This document shows, piece after piece, positions 1 through 10,531 of a DNA stretch of 64,000 bases; position 1 is the first letter of the stretch, and the number at the start of each line of letters is the position of its first letter. A program made the position numbers and the translations under genes. The notes below the pieces were generated by a model. The model worked only from the letters and a program-made list of their open reading frames with translations, did no database searches and was not told the origin of the DNA. Location: assembly GCF_013426205.1 (NCBI RefSeq), contig NC_089423.1, positions 1,116,001 through 1,180,000 on the forward strand, in the 5' to 3' direction. This DNA comes from Metarhizium brunneum. Taxonomy: Eukaryota; Ascomycota; Sordariomycetes; Hypocreales; Clavicipitaceae.

Positions 1-144
1 CGTGTGTAGCGTGCGTTGTGATTGTGTGGAAGTGAATGTCGTGGAGGCTGGTTGGAGGTTTTTGAGGTTTTTGACGCTTTTTTTTTTGGTGGTTTTGGGC
101 CGGCTCAGCCCTTTCGTATACAGCCGAAGAATAAATTGTACGAA

Positions 145-450
145 TTATGCCATATAGCCTGTGAAAGATGACGCAACGGCATCATTCACGTACGTGGTAT
201 CGTAATTATCTAGTGCTACGGACCGTCGCATTTGGTTTTGCAAGGCTTGCCGAGACAGGGCCGGGTTGGCGAGTTTGGCTAGTTTTCCTTCTTCAGCATT
301 GAAATCTATCATGTGCGTCAAAGTACGCTTGATGGAGTGTTTTCTGGCTGCAAGCCTAATTGATAGAGTCGCGTGGCACGTACACCATTCAAACTCTGTC
401 ACGGATTTGGGTGCTGTTGGTGTGTCTCGAAATGGCTTAAACTGAGCCAT
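145..450 (-). CDS. unrecognised small ORF, 101 aa
   Basis: An uninterrupted 101-codon frame that begins MAQFKPFRD and ends in SSFTGYMA. I recognise no family, signal peptide or membrane segment. The body is mixed charged/helical (a run around FNAEEGKLAKLANPALSR), which is not obviously junk, so it may be a small conserved fungal protein or the last exon of a gene starting outside the inspected reading frame. It lies next to the window edge with no partner gene. Treat it as hypothetical. Confidence 0.25.
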   Translation of the reverse strand: MAQFKPFRDTPTAPKSVTEFEWCTCHATLSIRLAARKHSIKRTLTHMIDFNAEEGKLAKLANPALSRQALQNQMRRSVALDNYDTTYVNDAVASSFTGYMA

Positions 451-982
451 TCATATAATTGCTAAATCATGCCGGATAAAAAATGCCGGAACTATGATGA
501 TTGTGCAGCTAACATTCCGAAAGTGATTAAAAGGAAGCGGTTTGCAGCCCGCGTGAGTGCATTACGGTGGAAACTGCTGTGCTGCCGCGTGGACTGATAC
601 AAGACGAAGTTCAATACAGACCGGTGATGAAATCGGGCTAATGTGGTAATACACTTCAATACGTCATGTATCTAGTAACACGTCATCAACAATTCTTAAT
701 TTTATCCTCGCACATTGGATTGGCTACATGGCTGCTCGGCGCTCATCATGACGCTGAAAAATGCACACATGTCTACGCTCCATCTTTGAGCTAATCGATT
801 TTCAGTCGACTCAAAGCCACTTGAGTACCAGAGTCAGGAAGTTCAACATCATTCAGTTTTGAAGAGAAGCCATCGCCGTGATTTCTCCTCTCTTCGCTTG
901 GCCTTGAAATACCATGGCGGAACCCAGACGCGCTTGTTAAACTTCTACTTAACTCTCTCTCAATTTCAGCTGCTCACGTAAG
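451..982. other. gene-free spacer
   Basis: No coding frame, repeat or RNA gene was recognised. It is the flank between the small ORF and the 3' end of the flavoprotein gene. Confidence 0.5.
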
Positions 983-2183
983 TTAGTCTTTGACTTGTTC
1001 CAGAATGTTGTGCCTAGACTTGATTCGCAAATCTGACTTACTGTGAAGATGCACAGCCGCCGACTTCCCAGAATGCAGCGCGTGCAAAATGTTCGTACGT
1101 ATATCAGAATTTGCGTCACCTACAGCGTACACGCCTGGTACACTGGTGCGCATATCTTCATCAACTACCAGTTTGTCATCCTTGGTATTCAAGCCTAGCT
1201 TTGCTCCTATACTCGATCGCTGTTCGTATGTAAATGCGGTAAGCAAAACGCCGCGTTCGACTGGAGAGCCAGTGTCAAATTCGATGTTGAACAGGTCGTA
1301 CTCGGGCGAAGTTGGCAAGGACGGGTCCCTATTTAGGTCTTCGCCATCTCGCAATCTGGTGATCCGCGTCACCGTCCTATTGTCCACTTTGACATGCCGC
1401 CTATCGAGGTACGCAGACGAGTTTTCCGCAAACGCTGCGTCAGCGCGGACCCGATTTTCATATGTATCGGTGCCATTTGCGAAGATGATGATGTCGCTAT
1501 TCAGATTGGATGCCTCGGCCACGGCCTCTACCGTCTTGTCAAAAGGGCCCAAAATTCCCATTGGCTGGTCCGCGTGTTCATGGCCGTCACACCACGGACA
1601 CCAGTAGATCCCTTTGCCGAAATTCTCTCGTAGTCCCGGGGTAGGTGGGAGAAGATCGCGCACTCCAGTGGCAATGATAATCTTCCGAGCTGTGTAAGTC
1701 GATGCTGAGCCCTCGGCAGTCTCTACGGTGGCGATAAAGTAGGTGTTGTTCGCCTTGGGTCGGATACTCGTTACCGTCCCGTTCACCGCGTCAACTGTTT
1801 TGTAATGAAGAATCTGCTGGCGAGCCGACCATCGGAAATATGCCGCAGTAACACCTGCCGCGGCCATTCCATATTAGATTCAAATTGAACAAGAAGCCTG
1901 GCCGGTGCGCAGAAGAATACGTCGTACCATCAAACCCGGCGACATCGTGTATCCGCCGTGTAGGGCTGTTGCGATACTCGCCCGAGTCTATCAACAAAGC
2001 TGTTCGTCGTACGCGGCCGAGAGCGCTCAGTGCGGCCAGTCCAGCTGGTCCACCACCCACAATCAGGGCATCAAAATCAATTGCCGATGCATCCATCCCT
2101 CGCTCTGCACCAGGCGGCATCGGGACACCAGTCACCGACCGGAAGAGGTGGAGGGTGAAAAGAATTGTCGTCTTTGGCAACAT
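983..2183 (-). CDS. thioredoxin-reductase-like FAD/NAD(P) oxidoreductase
   Basis: Two exons, 2183-1928 and 1854-983, joined across a 73-nt GT-AG intron (1927-1855); the join restores GFDG-VTAAYF and gives 375 aa. Seen: an N-terminal FAD dinucleotide-binding motif GGGPAGL (about residues 43-49), then IDSGEYRN, an ATGVRDLLP turn, a redox pair WCPWCDGHE (Cys171 and Cys174), and a C-terminal FAD motif GVYAVGDANS. This order is that of the fungal thioredoxin-reductase-like family, which includes GliT-type dithiol oxidases as well as uncharacterised members. It should use FAD and NAD(P)H and a CxxC disulfide; the substrate is unknown. The first Met gives a hydrophobic leader (LFTLHLF); an internal Met30 just before the Rossmann fold is an alternative start. 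No biosynthetic cluster surrounds it. Confidence 0.85.
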
Positions 2184-2660
2184 TTTACTTTCGTCCGTCG
2201 TGGCATTTCTGGCAATCTAGGGTAATGAATTACAGGTTAAGCCGGGGCTGAGGCTACCGGTCTTTTAATGTCTGGTACTTCAATGTAGCTCAATGATGTT
2301 ATCCACACCAAGTTGACGCCTTCATCTGTGTGGTGGTTGTGATGTCACGGTGCAGACGGAGGCCACCAGTGATAACGCTCCCGAGCTCCTTCCTCTTTTA
2401 GAAGGAGCATTGGACATGGAACTATTATGCATCAATATGAACCAATAAGAGGCACTTGGTGCCTCATTATGCACAGACATGTGGTCACTGCTTCTGTTGC
2501 ACAGCATTAGGCAGAACAACGCACTTAAAATGAAAACACGTGGCGTCGTGCGGACATTTATTTCTTTTTATTTCTTTTTTCTTTTTTTGCTTGACACGAG
2601 CTTTGGCCTTTGTCCCTCACTCGCGTTCCGCCAAAATTTATGCCCTCTGACTTCTATACA

Positions 2661-3193
2661 ACATGGAGTCCCGACTCCCGTGGTTCCATGCACGTCTGCT
2701 TGACAGTTTCGCCTTCATTTCCTTTGCCTGGTGGTTGCAGCCGACCCCGACTTTCCTAAGTTGCTCAACGCGCCCTCGAAACAGGCCAAATGGGCAAAGA
2801 AGCTGGTCGCCGAGCATATGAAAAGTGCTGCGAAGCGGATTGACAAGCCCCCCCATGCAAGGAATGTTTTAGCAGGCCCTGTTCGTTACCCTCGCTGACG
2901 GCCGTGAGATGGTACAGCGAGATATCAAAAGTGTAGTAGAGTTTCGCACCGAAACGCTTGATATTGACACGTTTAGGATCGCCAGGGCGTCGTCGCTAGG
3001 CTCATGTATCCCGGAAAGTCAAGCTCTTGACAACGAAGAATTGGAGAGCGCGCAGGCCCGGGCTTGCTCACTCACTCTCATGCTCGGCAAGATATGGCCT
3101 GAAACAAAGAATATCGTCTTTTGCCACCGTGCAAAACACGCTATTTATTCCAACAATAACACGGATTCATCCGACCGGCTCTCAAATATTTAG
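2661..3193 (+). other. coding-like tract, possible unrecognised gene or relic
   Basis: Two stretches with protein-like composition lie in different frames on the same strand. The first (about 2740-2898) follows a plausible 3' splice site TTGCAG and reads ADPDFPKLLNAPSKQAKWAK before an eventual stop. The second (about 2870-3193) reads ALFVTLADGREMVQRDIK and continues to a stop at 3193; its own first ATG is at 2909. A GT...TTTTAGCAG segment between them could be an intron. I do not recognise the product. It may be a short gene with unmodelled introns, a pseudogene, or chance. Confidence 0.25.
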
Positions 3194-3446
3194 ATGAAGT
3201 ACCTTCGCGAGCGACAAACTACGGTAAATCCTCGTACTGTGTTTCAAAATTCATTTGAAATGCGTATTCAATATGCTATCCTAGTGCTAGCCAATAAAAT
3301 CAGGTTCTCAGAACGTGAGTATAGGTTCCATTCTCTGGTGTTGTATTCCCATTGAAAATTAGAACATTTGTGCAGACAATACCACCACAAAATAACACAT
3401 CACCAACCACTCAAATTAACCGCAAGACAAATATAATATTATCCAA

Positions 3447-5618
3447 CTACGCAAATGCTCTCCATGCGAGAGCAAACGGCTGAGGATCCTTGGTGGTGAG
3501 GAAGGCTCTCACGGTGACGGTATACGATCCGGGCTTCACATTTTTCCAAACGACTTGCTCCACATTATTCACTCGGTCAAACCCAGAGCCGTCACCCTGG
3601 TTTCCATGCTTCTCAACACCAGCTCCAGCGACAATCAAGTCGAGGTCGTTCTGCAGCCTCTCGCCGGGGAAGTCGGTCCATACGAGCGTCACCTTCAAGG
3701 TCAGTCCTGCGGGACTGCCTTCTGGAATGTCAACGGTGACGGCGTGTTCGCCCCTGTGTTGGCCGTCCATGCCAAGGGACTGATCGCCCGTCACGTCCTG
3801 GTATCCGTAGACGGTGCTCTCCTGGTTGGCGACAATGTTGCGAAGAGAGTTGGCCAAGTTGACGCGGCCGAAGCCAGAGTTGGGGTTGGGCGCATCCACG
3901 GACGGTCCAAACTCCCCGTTTGGCAGAGCCTGGTTGTACTGTCCCTTCATAGGCACCGCGCCGTTGATCAGCAATGCCTTGATAAGCGCCGCGCTTGGCC
4001 GGGGCACACGGTTGTCAACTAGAGCCCCACGAATCACGGCGCAGCAGCCGGCAACAAGGGGCGTGGCCATGCTCGTGCCGCCCAAGTACATCCACCTGGC
4101 ATCGCTGCTGCGTCCCCAGGATTCGCCGTGATGCCCGGGCTCAATTTTGCTGGAGCGGGCTGACAGGATGGTAGTGCCGGGAGCGACGACATCGGGCTTG
4201 ATCCGGCCATCGGGCCGAGTGGGGCCGCGACTGCTAAATGCGGCCATGCCCTCGGGATTGTCGGCCACGTTGTCGACCGAGATGGGCCCGAAGGGGAACT
4301 TGCTGCGCCAGGCGCCGTAGACGAGCGGCTTATTTCCCGCCACGGGGCTCTTGACGTTGGGTCGACGATTCTCGGATGCGCCGACGGTGATGACGTTCTT
4401 GGAAACGGCCTGGGCGGACAGCGAATACGGGTCGACGTGGCCGGGGTTGCGGTCGATGTCGGCTCCCGAGTTGCCCGCGGCGAAGAGAACCGTCATGTCT
4501 TTGTTTCCCCAGAGGTAGCTGTCGATCCTGGCCGATTCTCGCTCAACATAGGGCTGAGGTGGTCCGCCCCAGGAGTTGGTATGGATCGTGGCCCCCTCCC
4601 GGAAGACGCCGCCGAAGAGGTCGGGGTAGCTGTTGCCAATCCCGCCCAACCCAGCATTCCAAGACTTCGGATCTGGACCCTCACTCTTGTCGAACTTGTC
4701 AAAGAGGGACTGCATGACGAGTTTGGCCTCGGACGCTGGGGCCTCAATCTCGCCCTCTTTGGCATGATCCCCTTTGCCTAGCACAGAGCCGCAGACATGG
4801 GTGCCGTGGCCGTCTGGATCGTCCGAGTTCCCAGGCTCACCCCGGGCGGCAGGCCGGCCCCTAGCGTGGAGGGAAATGACGCGGTCACCAAACGCTTCGT
4901 GGTATTCGGTTAGCGAACCCGTGTCAAACCCAGTGTCCGCTACGCACACGACCTGTCCTTTGCCTTTGTAGGTGGTTTTCGCTGTGCCAACGGGCGTGTG
5001 GGCTTCGAGAATGCCGCAAGCAACATTGTTGAAGAGGCGGCGGGTTTGCACCTCGTTGATGGCCTTCACTTCGTCGATGCGCGCGAGCTGGGCTAGCTTG
5101 GACTTGGGCACCTTGACGCAAGCCTTGCGGTCATGAAGCTCGACGTTGGCAACCGGAATGTCCGCCTGGGCAGCAATGTCATTGACCACACGGCTCATGT
5201 CATCGTCACCAATATTTTCATGAAGGGCAACTTCCACCTCTGCTTCGTCATCGTCGTTGCCCGTCTTGAGGTCTGGCTCAACCACATAATCCGGGTGATA
5301 GACCTCGGCGTCTGTGACGAAGTCCCTGAGGTTACTGATCAGGGGCTCTAACGTAGTAGGCTTGTAGCCGCAGAGGTAGACGTCTTCACCCTTGTACTCT
5401 AGAATTTCGACATCCTTGTCCCGAAGTTCTTGTTTTTGCTGAGCGCTTAAGGGGCCCTTGGTCTGGATTAGGATGTAATTGGAATTAGCTACACTGGGTG
5501 GCGGTGCTGCGAAAGTGTTGAGAAATGCGGTGCTGGCAGCTCCTGCATCAGGGCGTGAGTTGCCGTTAATCTGGATGTGATGCATCTTAACAGTGAGGAT
5601 TGTCCTACAGGTCAACAC
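3447..5618 (-). CDS. subtilisin-like serine protease (S8 family)
   Basis: A single-exon frame of 723 aa encoding a subtilase. The catalytic triad is visible in order: Asp in VADTGFDTG (about residue 227), His in DGHGTHVCGS (about 270) and Ser in GGTSMATPLVAG (about 515); the oxyanion Asn is in FAAGNSGAD. A C-terminal beta-rich region of roughly 150 residues (FGRVNLANSL onward, with LVWTDFPGERLQNDLDLIV) resembles the jelly-roll domain behind KP-43-like subtilases. The N-terminal 200 residues look like an inhibitor-type prodomain rather than a classical signal peptide, so secretion is not evident; it could act inside the cell. The first Met gives a short hydrophobic tail; Met12 (MHHIQINGN) is an equally plausible start. 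Such enzymes hydrolyse peptide bonds in proteins. No protease neighbours. Confidence 0.88.
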   Translation of the reverse strand: MLTCRTILTVKMHHIQINGNSRPDAGAASTAFLNTFAAPPPSVANSNYILIQTKGPLSAQQKQELRDKDVEILEYKGEDVYLCGYKPTTLEPLISNLRDFVTDAEVYHPDYVVEPDLKTGNDDDEAEVEVALHENIGDDDMSRVVNDIAAQADIPVANVELHDRKACVKVPKSKLAQLARIDEVKAINEVQTRRLFNNVACGILEAHTPVGTAKTTYKGKGQVVCVADTGFDTGSLTEYHEAFGDRVISLHARGRPAARGEPGNSDDPDGHGTHVCGSVLGKGDHAKEGEIEAPASEAKLVMQSLFDKFDKSEGPDPKSWNAGLGGIGNSYPDLFGGVFREGATIHTNSWGGPPQPYVERESARIDSYLWGNKDMTVLFAAGNSGADIDRNPGHVDPYSLSAQAVSKNVITVGASENRRPNVKSPVAGNKPLVYGAWRSKFPFGPISVDNVADNPEGMAAFSSRGPTRPDGRIKPDVVAPGTTILSARSSKIEPGHHGESWGRSSDARWMYLGGTSMATPLVAGCCAVIRGALVDNRVPRPSAALIKALLINGAVPMKGQYNQALPNGEFGPSVDAPNPNSGFGRVNLANSLRNIVANQESTVYGYQDVTGDQSLGMDGQHRGEHAVTVDIPEGSPAGLTLKVTLVWTDFPGERLQNDLDLIVAGAGVEKHGNQGDGSGFDRVNNVEQVVWKNVKPGSYTVTVRAFLTTKDPQPFALAWRAFA

Positions 5619-7295
5619 ACGTATGGGGTACGGAGAAAGAGCCGTGAAAGGAGATTTGATTACAGCCAGTAACCCGTTGTTATTTTTATAAGGAGTAGCA
5701 GTGTAGAAGGCCTTTGTAAAACTGGGAGTCTTTGGCTACGAGACAACGTATTCAGCCTTTATTTATATTCTCAACCGCCTCCTAGACTAATAGCATGCTT
5801 GTACAGCTCCCTATCAGAATTTCTTATTTGCACCTCATTTTCACAAGGCTTGACGCCCCGTGTATGAGGACCAATCTAGGCTCTGCTGGTGACATTTCAG
5901 CTTGGCTGTGCCAAGGTAGAGGTCGCATCTGCATTCTCTATTTAGCCCTACGCCGCTGCAGATGACTTGTGACAGCCCAAACAACCAGTTGTCCTGATAC
6001 TGCCGCCATAGGGTGTGGATGCCGGATAGTGACGCCCGTGTCATTTTAGGTCCAATTTGAGGCGTCTGAGATCACTGCGACATAAAAATAACTAGCTAAT
6101 CGTGGCTGAGTGCCCTCAGGGAAACAGATCTTAACCTCACACGCGCTCTACTCGTTCTCCATACACTGGCCTGAGGATGGAAAGAAAGACTGCCCCGAAT
6201 GACCACGTCTTTCCGAGCTGAATCGGACAGTTCCTCACTTCAGCCCCGCGAAATACACTGTTTTCGGTAAACGTCGGGGTCAACTGCCGTATTGGTACTG
6301 GAGGACTGGTGGCGGTTGCAGTTCAGCTCTGTATATATGCATGTCTTGCGAGGACGCCTCCCCGACGCCTCGAGTGGTCTATTGGAAACAACTATCGAAA
6401 CACTCCCACCGCCAGAAGTAATGCTTCCCAGCCAACTGTGGTAGTCAAAAGAGACGTGGTGAACCGCTGCCAACGGCTGGAACTAGCTTCCGAAATAAGG
6501 TTTTGCTGCGCATTTAAACTGACTTTGAGGCTCAATGAAAAGTCCGATGGATCATGTGGAGGGGCAAACAACCACAGATTGAGACTCGGCTGAAATAAGC
6601 TTCTGGGAGTGGTTGGTAACGTATAAAGTTGTGGCGTTTGAAGTGATTGCATTGACAGGCCGCGATTGCTGGCTCCAATCCGTGTGAAACTGATACGTTC
6701 CCGAGCCGCCGTGGGGCAGAAGCCACGCGTGAGCGGGATTCAATGATTGCAATGATGAGCCGCGAGATCGCATTTCCACCTTCAGAGTTGTGTTCTTGGC
6801 CTCTGTGGCATACAGGTCATCAGGTTATGGGGTGTTAGTCATGGTGACCACCTAGCTAGACAAAGAGAGAAGTTACTCAGCTTGACCTCTTCAATTATCC
6901 TCATCAGTGATTCTGAGTGACGTCAATGCATCTCGGTAGCTGTTGGTATGGCGGCAGCCTCTCGGAATCTCTTCATTCCTAGCAAGGTTGTCCACAAACC
7001 CGGGCGGCAGGTAAGCTAAAAGCCCCCCGTATAACGCACAGAGCTGAGCTGTCAAACAAGCCTCTGACCAAAGCCACTCTCCCGTGGCAGGAAAGGCCTG
7101 GAGTTACAGAAGGGTGTGTAGCCAGGGCTGAACAAGCTGTGGCGGCGCCATGTTGCAATGAATCATTCACCATTATCGAGCTGGCCCGACTTCATAGCTG
7201 TTTTTGAATGACGGTTCTCATGTTCAATCGCTGTCGTAAGCAGCACTGGAATTGAACAAGAGCCTCCGGGGTTGTGTTACACGGCCAAGACAAAA

Positions 7296-7579
7296 ACAAA
7301 GGCATTGATCGGCCACAAAGGGTACACAACAACAAAGAAAGGTGTCACGACAGCCCGGAGTGTTTCACGGCTGGCCCACAATAAAGGGCGTTGGGCCAAC
7401 AAAGGTTACACAACAACAAAGGCAAACGTCACGAGGCCTGAAGTCGGTCCTAAGCGAGGGCCGCCGAGGGTCTCTAGGCTTCACAGAGTTCTTCTGTACT
7501 CATAGAGACCTCTGACCCTCTGTTACACAGAAAAGGCCCAACGGCTGTGAAGCCAACAAAGGGGCTTCACCGACAAAGG
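7296..7579 (+). repeat. cluster of six ACAAAGG heptamers in degenerate direct repeats
   Basis: Exact ACAAAGG copies sit at 7296, 7315, 7399, 7416, 7556 and 7573. Two of the copies are embedded in a longer degenerate direct repeat (GGCCACAAAGGGTACACAAC at 7311 versus GGCCAACAAAGGTTACACAA at 7394), spaced about 83 bp apart. The repeat lies in non-coding sequence. Confidence 0.6.
7469..7510. repeat. 42-bp nested inverted repeat
   Basis: GGTCTCTA (7469-7476) pairs with TAGAGACC (7503-7510), and inside it ACAGA pairs with TCTGT around a GTTCT loop. It could form a cruciform or an RNA hairpin. It lies inside the ACAAAGG-rich tract. Confidence 0.55.
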
Positions 7580-8339
7580 GCTCGTTGGTGACAGGGATTG
7601 AACACATGATCGGGCAAGAGCCCCAGGCACAGATGTTCGCTTCATGTACATAAGTGGTCACTTGTCCCTCTCTTCCTCTTGGAAAACCAAGGATATCTGA
7701 CACCTCAAATATGATTATTCAATGCTTCCTTAATATACATGGCATGAACCGAGCCAGAAGAGCGATTAGGGATGTTGGGCCAAGGGTCGCTGTTGCGGCA
7801 TTTTGTTTTGCTTCATGACTCCACGTTTCAACCCAATACCCTTTATGATATGCACAAAGTGATCGGGGCGCAGCATTGCCTTCTGTATCAAGTTTCACAG
7901 GACAATGCATATGACCTGTTTCGTGCATGGCTGGATGTTGGAACACACTACATCAAATTACATCTTGGTATATGCTCAAACTCTGTTCACAGCACAGCAT
8001 ACCTGGTTATGACAGAATCTTTATAGGTTGATGATTACTCAAGTACTGAACATCAAATGAACTCCTCGTCCGCCATGGTCGTCTTTGTGGTTCTAGAATC
8101 ACAAGCTTGGACGTTATTCATCACAAGACACCCCTGGTTCCTCCACCCCTGAACAACAGAAGAACAACAAAATTAGTTTAGTTTTTCTGGTGTTCAATTC
8201 AGGGTGAAATTACTATTTAATCCGTGGCTTCCCCTCGCTCAATTACGACTAAGGAACCACCATCCTCCGCAGTCCCAATTTTCTCAAGTCTTCTACTCCT
8301 TCTTTTCCATCAGTCAACATCAGAACAGGGCCCGTCAAC

Positions 8340-9782
8340 ATGACTCCAGAGCAGATCATCGCAGCCTCCAACGCAAAGACTGCTCGGCTGGAGCACAAGG
8401 TCGCTACGCTTAAGGGTACCTTGGGGAATGTAGCCAGCGCACTCAACGACGTCAGCGCTCACTTTGAAGCCCAAACGAAAGCACGATACCAGGCTATGCA
8501 GGAAGCTGAAATTCTCCGGGCCCAAGTCAGGTTTTTGGAGAACTACGTCGCCTTCATGACTGAAGAAAATGCAGCGGCCACGGAAGCGGCAACAGCTCAT
8601 TTTGAAAAGTTGTTAGCGGCCGCAAATTGGTCTACTTCTCAATGGAGCCAACAGGCGGATTATTACAGCTCGGCCACAAGGGATCTCCAAGAGAAACTTG
8701 CGTCTAAAAGCAAAGAGGATAGCGCAAGTCAGAGGGAGCTTCAGGAGATGATTCACGAGTACACGGCAATGAAAGCAACGTTGTTGCAGAGGGAGATCGA
8801 AAAGGAAAACGCCGAGCGCGATTTGAAGGAAACCGAACGCCTACTACGCGAAGCCAAAGAAGCGACCCAAGTCCTGATCAAGAATGAACAAGAAGTGAAC
8901 TCGAACCTGATCAACCAGAACAAAATTCTTGCTGCTCAAAAACGGAAACAGTCGAAGGAGGCCATCGACGCTCGAGCACAAGCCAAAAAGGAAAGTGTAA
9001 GGTGTGATCTGCAGCTGAAAGAAACAAAGAAAATGATAGCAAAGAGCAAGAATCTTGAGAATCAGTTGCAGGAAAAGGTCACCGCGCAAGAGAGATTTCA
9101 ACGTAAATGCGACACCATTTTCAACGAAGCCAAGGCGATTCAGCAATCGAGGGACTACTACAAATCCAAAGACGCAAAGCAATCGAGAACTATACAGAGG
9201 CTCAAAGATCAAGTGTTAAACTTGGAATCAGCCGAAAGGACGAGTGCCTTCACCAAAGCCATCAAAGATCTAAACATTGAAGTGGACGATTTGAAATCGA
9301 TGAAAGCAAAACTGCAAAAGGATCTCGACGCCGAGAAGCGTGTCAAAGAGCTCAGTTTATCCAAGGCGAAGGAACAGGCCAAGACTATCAAGGAGACCAA
9401 GAAAATGCTAGCTCACGCAAAGGGTGCTGCCTTGGGGGACATGGATCTATTTCTAAAAAAGCTGCGGAGTGAAAAGCTCGGGGCTGCGTTTTACATTGCG
9501 ACTGAAGTCACTACGTTTTTACACGGCCTCGAAACCTCAGCCCAGGCTGAGGAAGCATTTGAAAAAACATATGCGTTTCTCGATATGCATCTCGCCGCGG
9601 TGCAAGCGATCATCGAGGATAGCATCGAGGTTGAAGAACTCATAGAAAAGCTTCTACCTTTTTTCGAGAAAACTGCGAATGGTAAAAATGCGAAAGACGC
9701 CATCGCGTTCGCGTTTTTTCTCAAACACAGCCTAGAGAAACGGCGGGATGAGGAGAAGCAGACAGAGACAGAGAAAGCCTAA
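8340..9782 (+). CDS. coiled-coil protein, 480 aa, unknown function
   Basis: A single intronless frame with a good start context (CAACATGACT) and a stop at 9780-9782. From about residue 10 to 370 it is almost continuous heptad-like coiled coil rich in K, E, Q and A (for example KETKKMIAKSKNLENQLQEK); it contains no recognised motor, kinase or membrane domain. The C-terminal 110 residues change character (LRSEKLGAAFYIATEVTTFL, then IEVEELIEKLLPFFEK) and look like a small helical bundle, possibly an interaction module. Long coiled coils are usually structural, tethering or scaffolding proteins; nothing here says which. No family was recognised, and low-complexity coiled coils make homology by eye unreliable. 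It stands alone with long spacers on both sides. Confidence 0.8.
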   Translation: MTPEQIIAASNAKTARLEHKVATLKGTLGNVASALNDVSAHFEAQTKARYQAMQEAEILRAQVRFLENYVAFMTEENAAATEAATAHFEKLLAAANWSTSQWSQQADYYSSATRDLQEKLASKSKEDSASQRELQEMIHEYTAMKATLLQREIEKENAERDLKETERLLREAKEATQVLIKNEQEVNSNLINQNKILAAQKRKQSKEAIDARAQAKKESVRCDLQLKETKKMIAKSKNLENQLQEKVTAQERFQRKCDTIFNEAKAIQQSRDYYKSKDAKQSRTIQRLKDQVLNLESAERTSAFTKAIKDLNIEVDDLKSMKAKLQKDLDAEKRVKELSLSKAKEQAKTIKETKKMLAHAKGAALGDMDLFLKKLRSEKLGAAFYIATEVTTFLHGLETSAQAEEAFEKTYAFLDMHLAAVQAIIEDSIEVEELIEKLLPFFEKTANGKNAKDAIAFAFFLKHSLEKRRDEEKQTETEKA

Positions 9783-10531
9783 GCGGATCTCCTCGCAATG
9801 GCAGGAAAAGGTCTCGGTTTTGCAGCTGGATAGCTGCCCACCGTGAAATGATCAGTCAGGACGGTTTGCCACAAGGGTCTGGGAACGTGTTGGGTTTGGG
9901 AGACGGACTATTCATGGTACAAGGCCGTTCCGAGAGCTTTTTTGCCTCCCACGGGGGGTTACCTACTCGGTCCGGCGGCGGAGGCACCATACAGGTAGAA
10001 AACAGAGGTTTCTAGGATAAATCAGATGTATGGAATTCAACAAGACTGGAAATTTGTGTGTCTAGCTTTATTTGCTGCAGTTTTTCCCACGCCAAGTGAC
10101 GACCCTAAAACATGACACCTACAGCCATTTCCGTATTCAGATGTTATTTGAATTAAAACTCTAAAAGTCTCGTCATTTATTAACTTGACTAATGTTAATA
10201 ATCTAGCTGGTTTAACTAAATTCAATATATAGCCTGCCATCCAAGTTGCGGCTAACCCCTTTTCGCAGAGGAGCGATTGTACGCAGTTGCCTTGTTGTGT
10301 ACTCTCTCTCATATAGTCCGGTGACATTCAAAATGATACCCTCAGATGAGATGCAAACACATTTTCAGAGTATTTTGTCACGCAGAAAATATTTATCATC
10401 ATCCGTTGTAACATGCTCAATGCTACGGTCAGTGATTACTCATATATTGCACAAGATTTACAGAATTCAATTATTTCAACAACATCTCCTCATCCCCCCT
10501 TGAACCACATCTCATCAGTGCCTCATTCCAT
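9783..10531. other. convergent intergenic spacer
   Basis: This holds the 3' flanks of the coiled-coil gene (+) and the GPI-protein gene (-). No coding signal was seen; the part after 10040 is AT-richer. Confidence 0.5.

Larger units (their letters stand above)
5619..8339. other. 2.7 kb gene-free stretch
   Basis: Only short shadow frames without recognisable products are present. It contains a cluster of ACAAAGG heptamers and a hairpin (separate entries). The last few hundred bases before 8340 are presumably the promoter and 5' leader of the coiled-coil gene; they are pyrimidine-rich (tcttctactccttcttttcc), as is common in fungal promoters. Confidence 0.5.
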
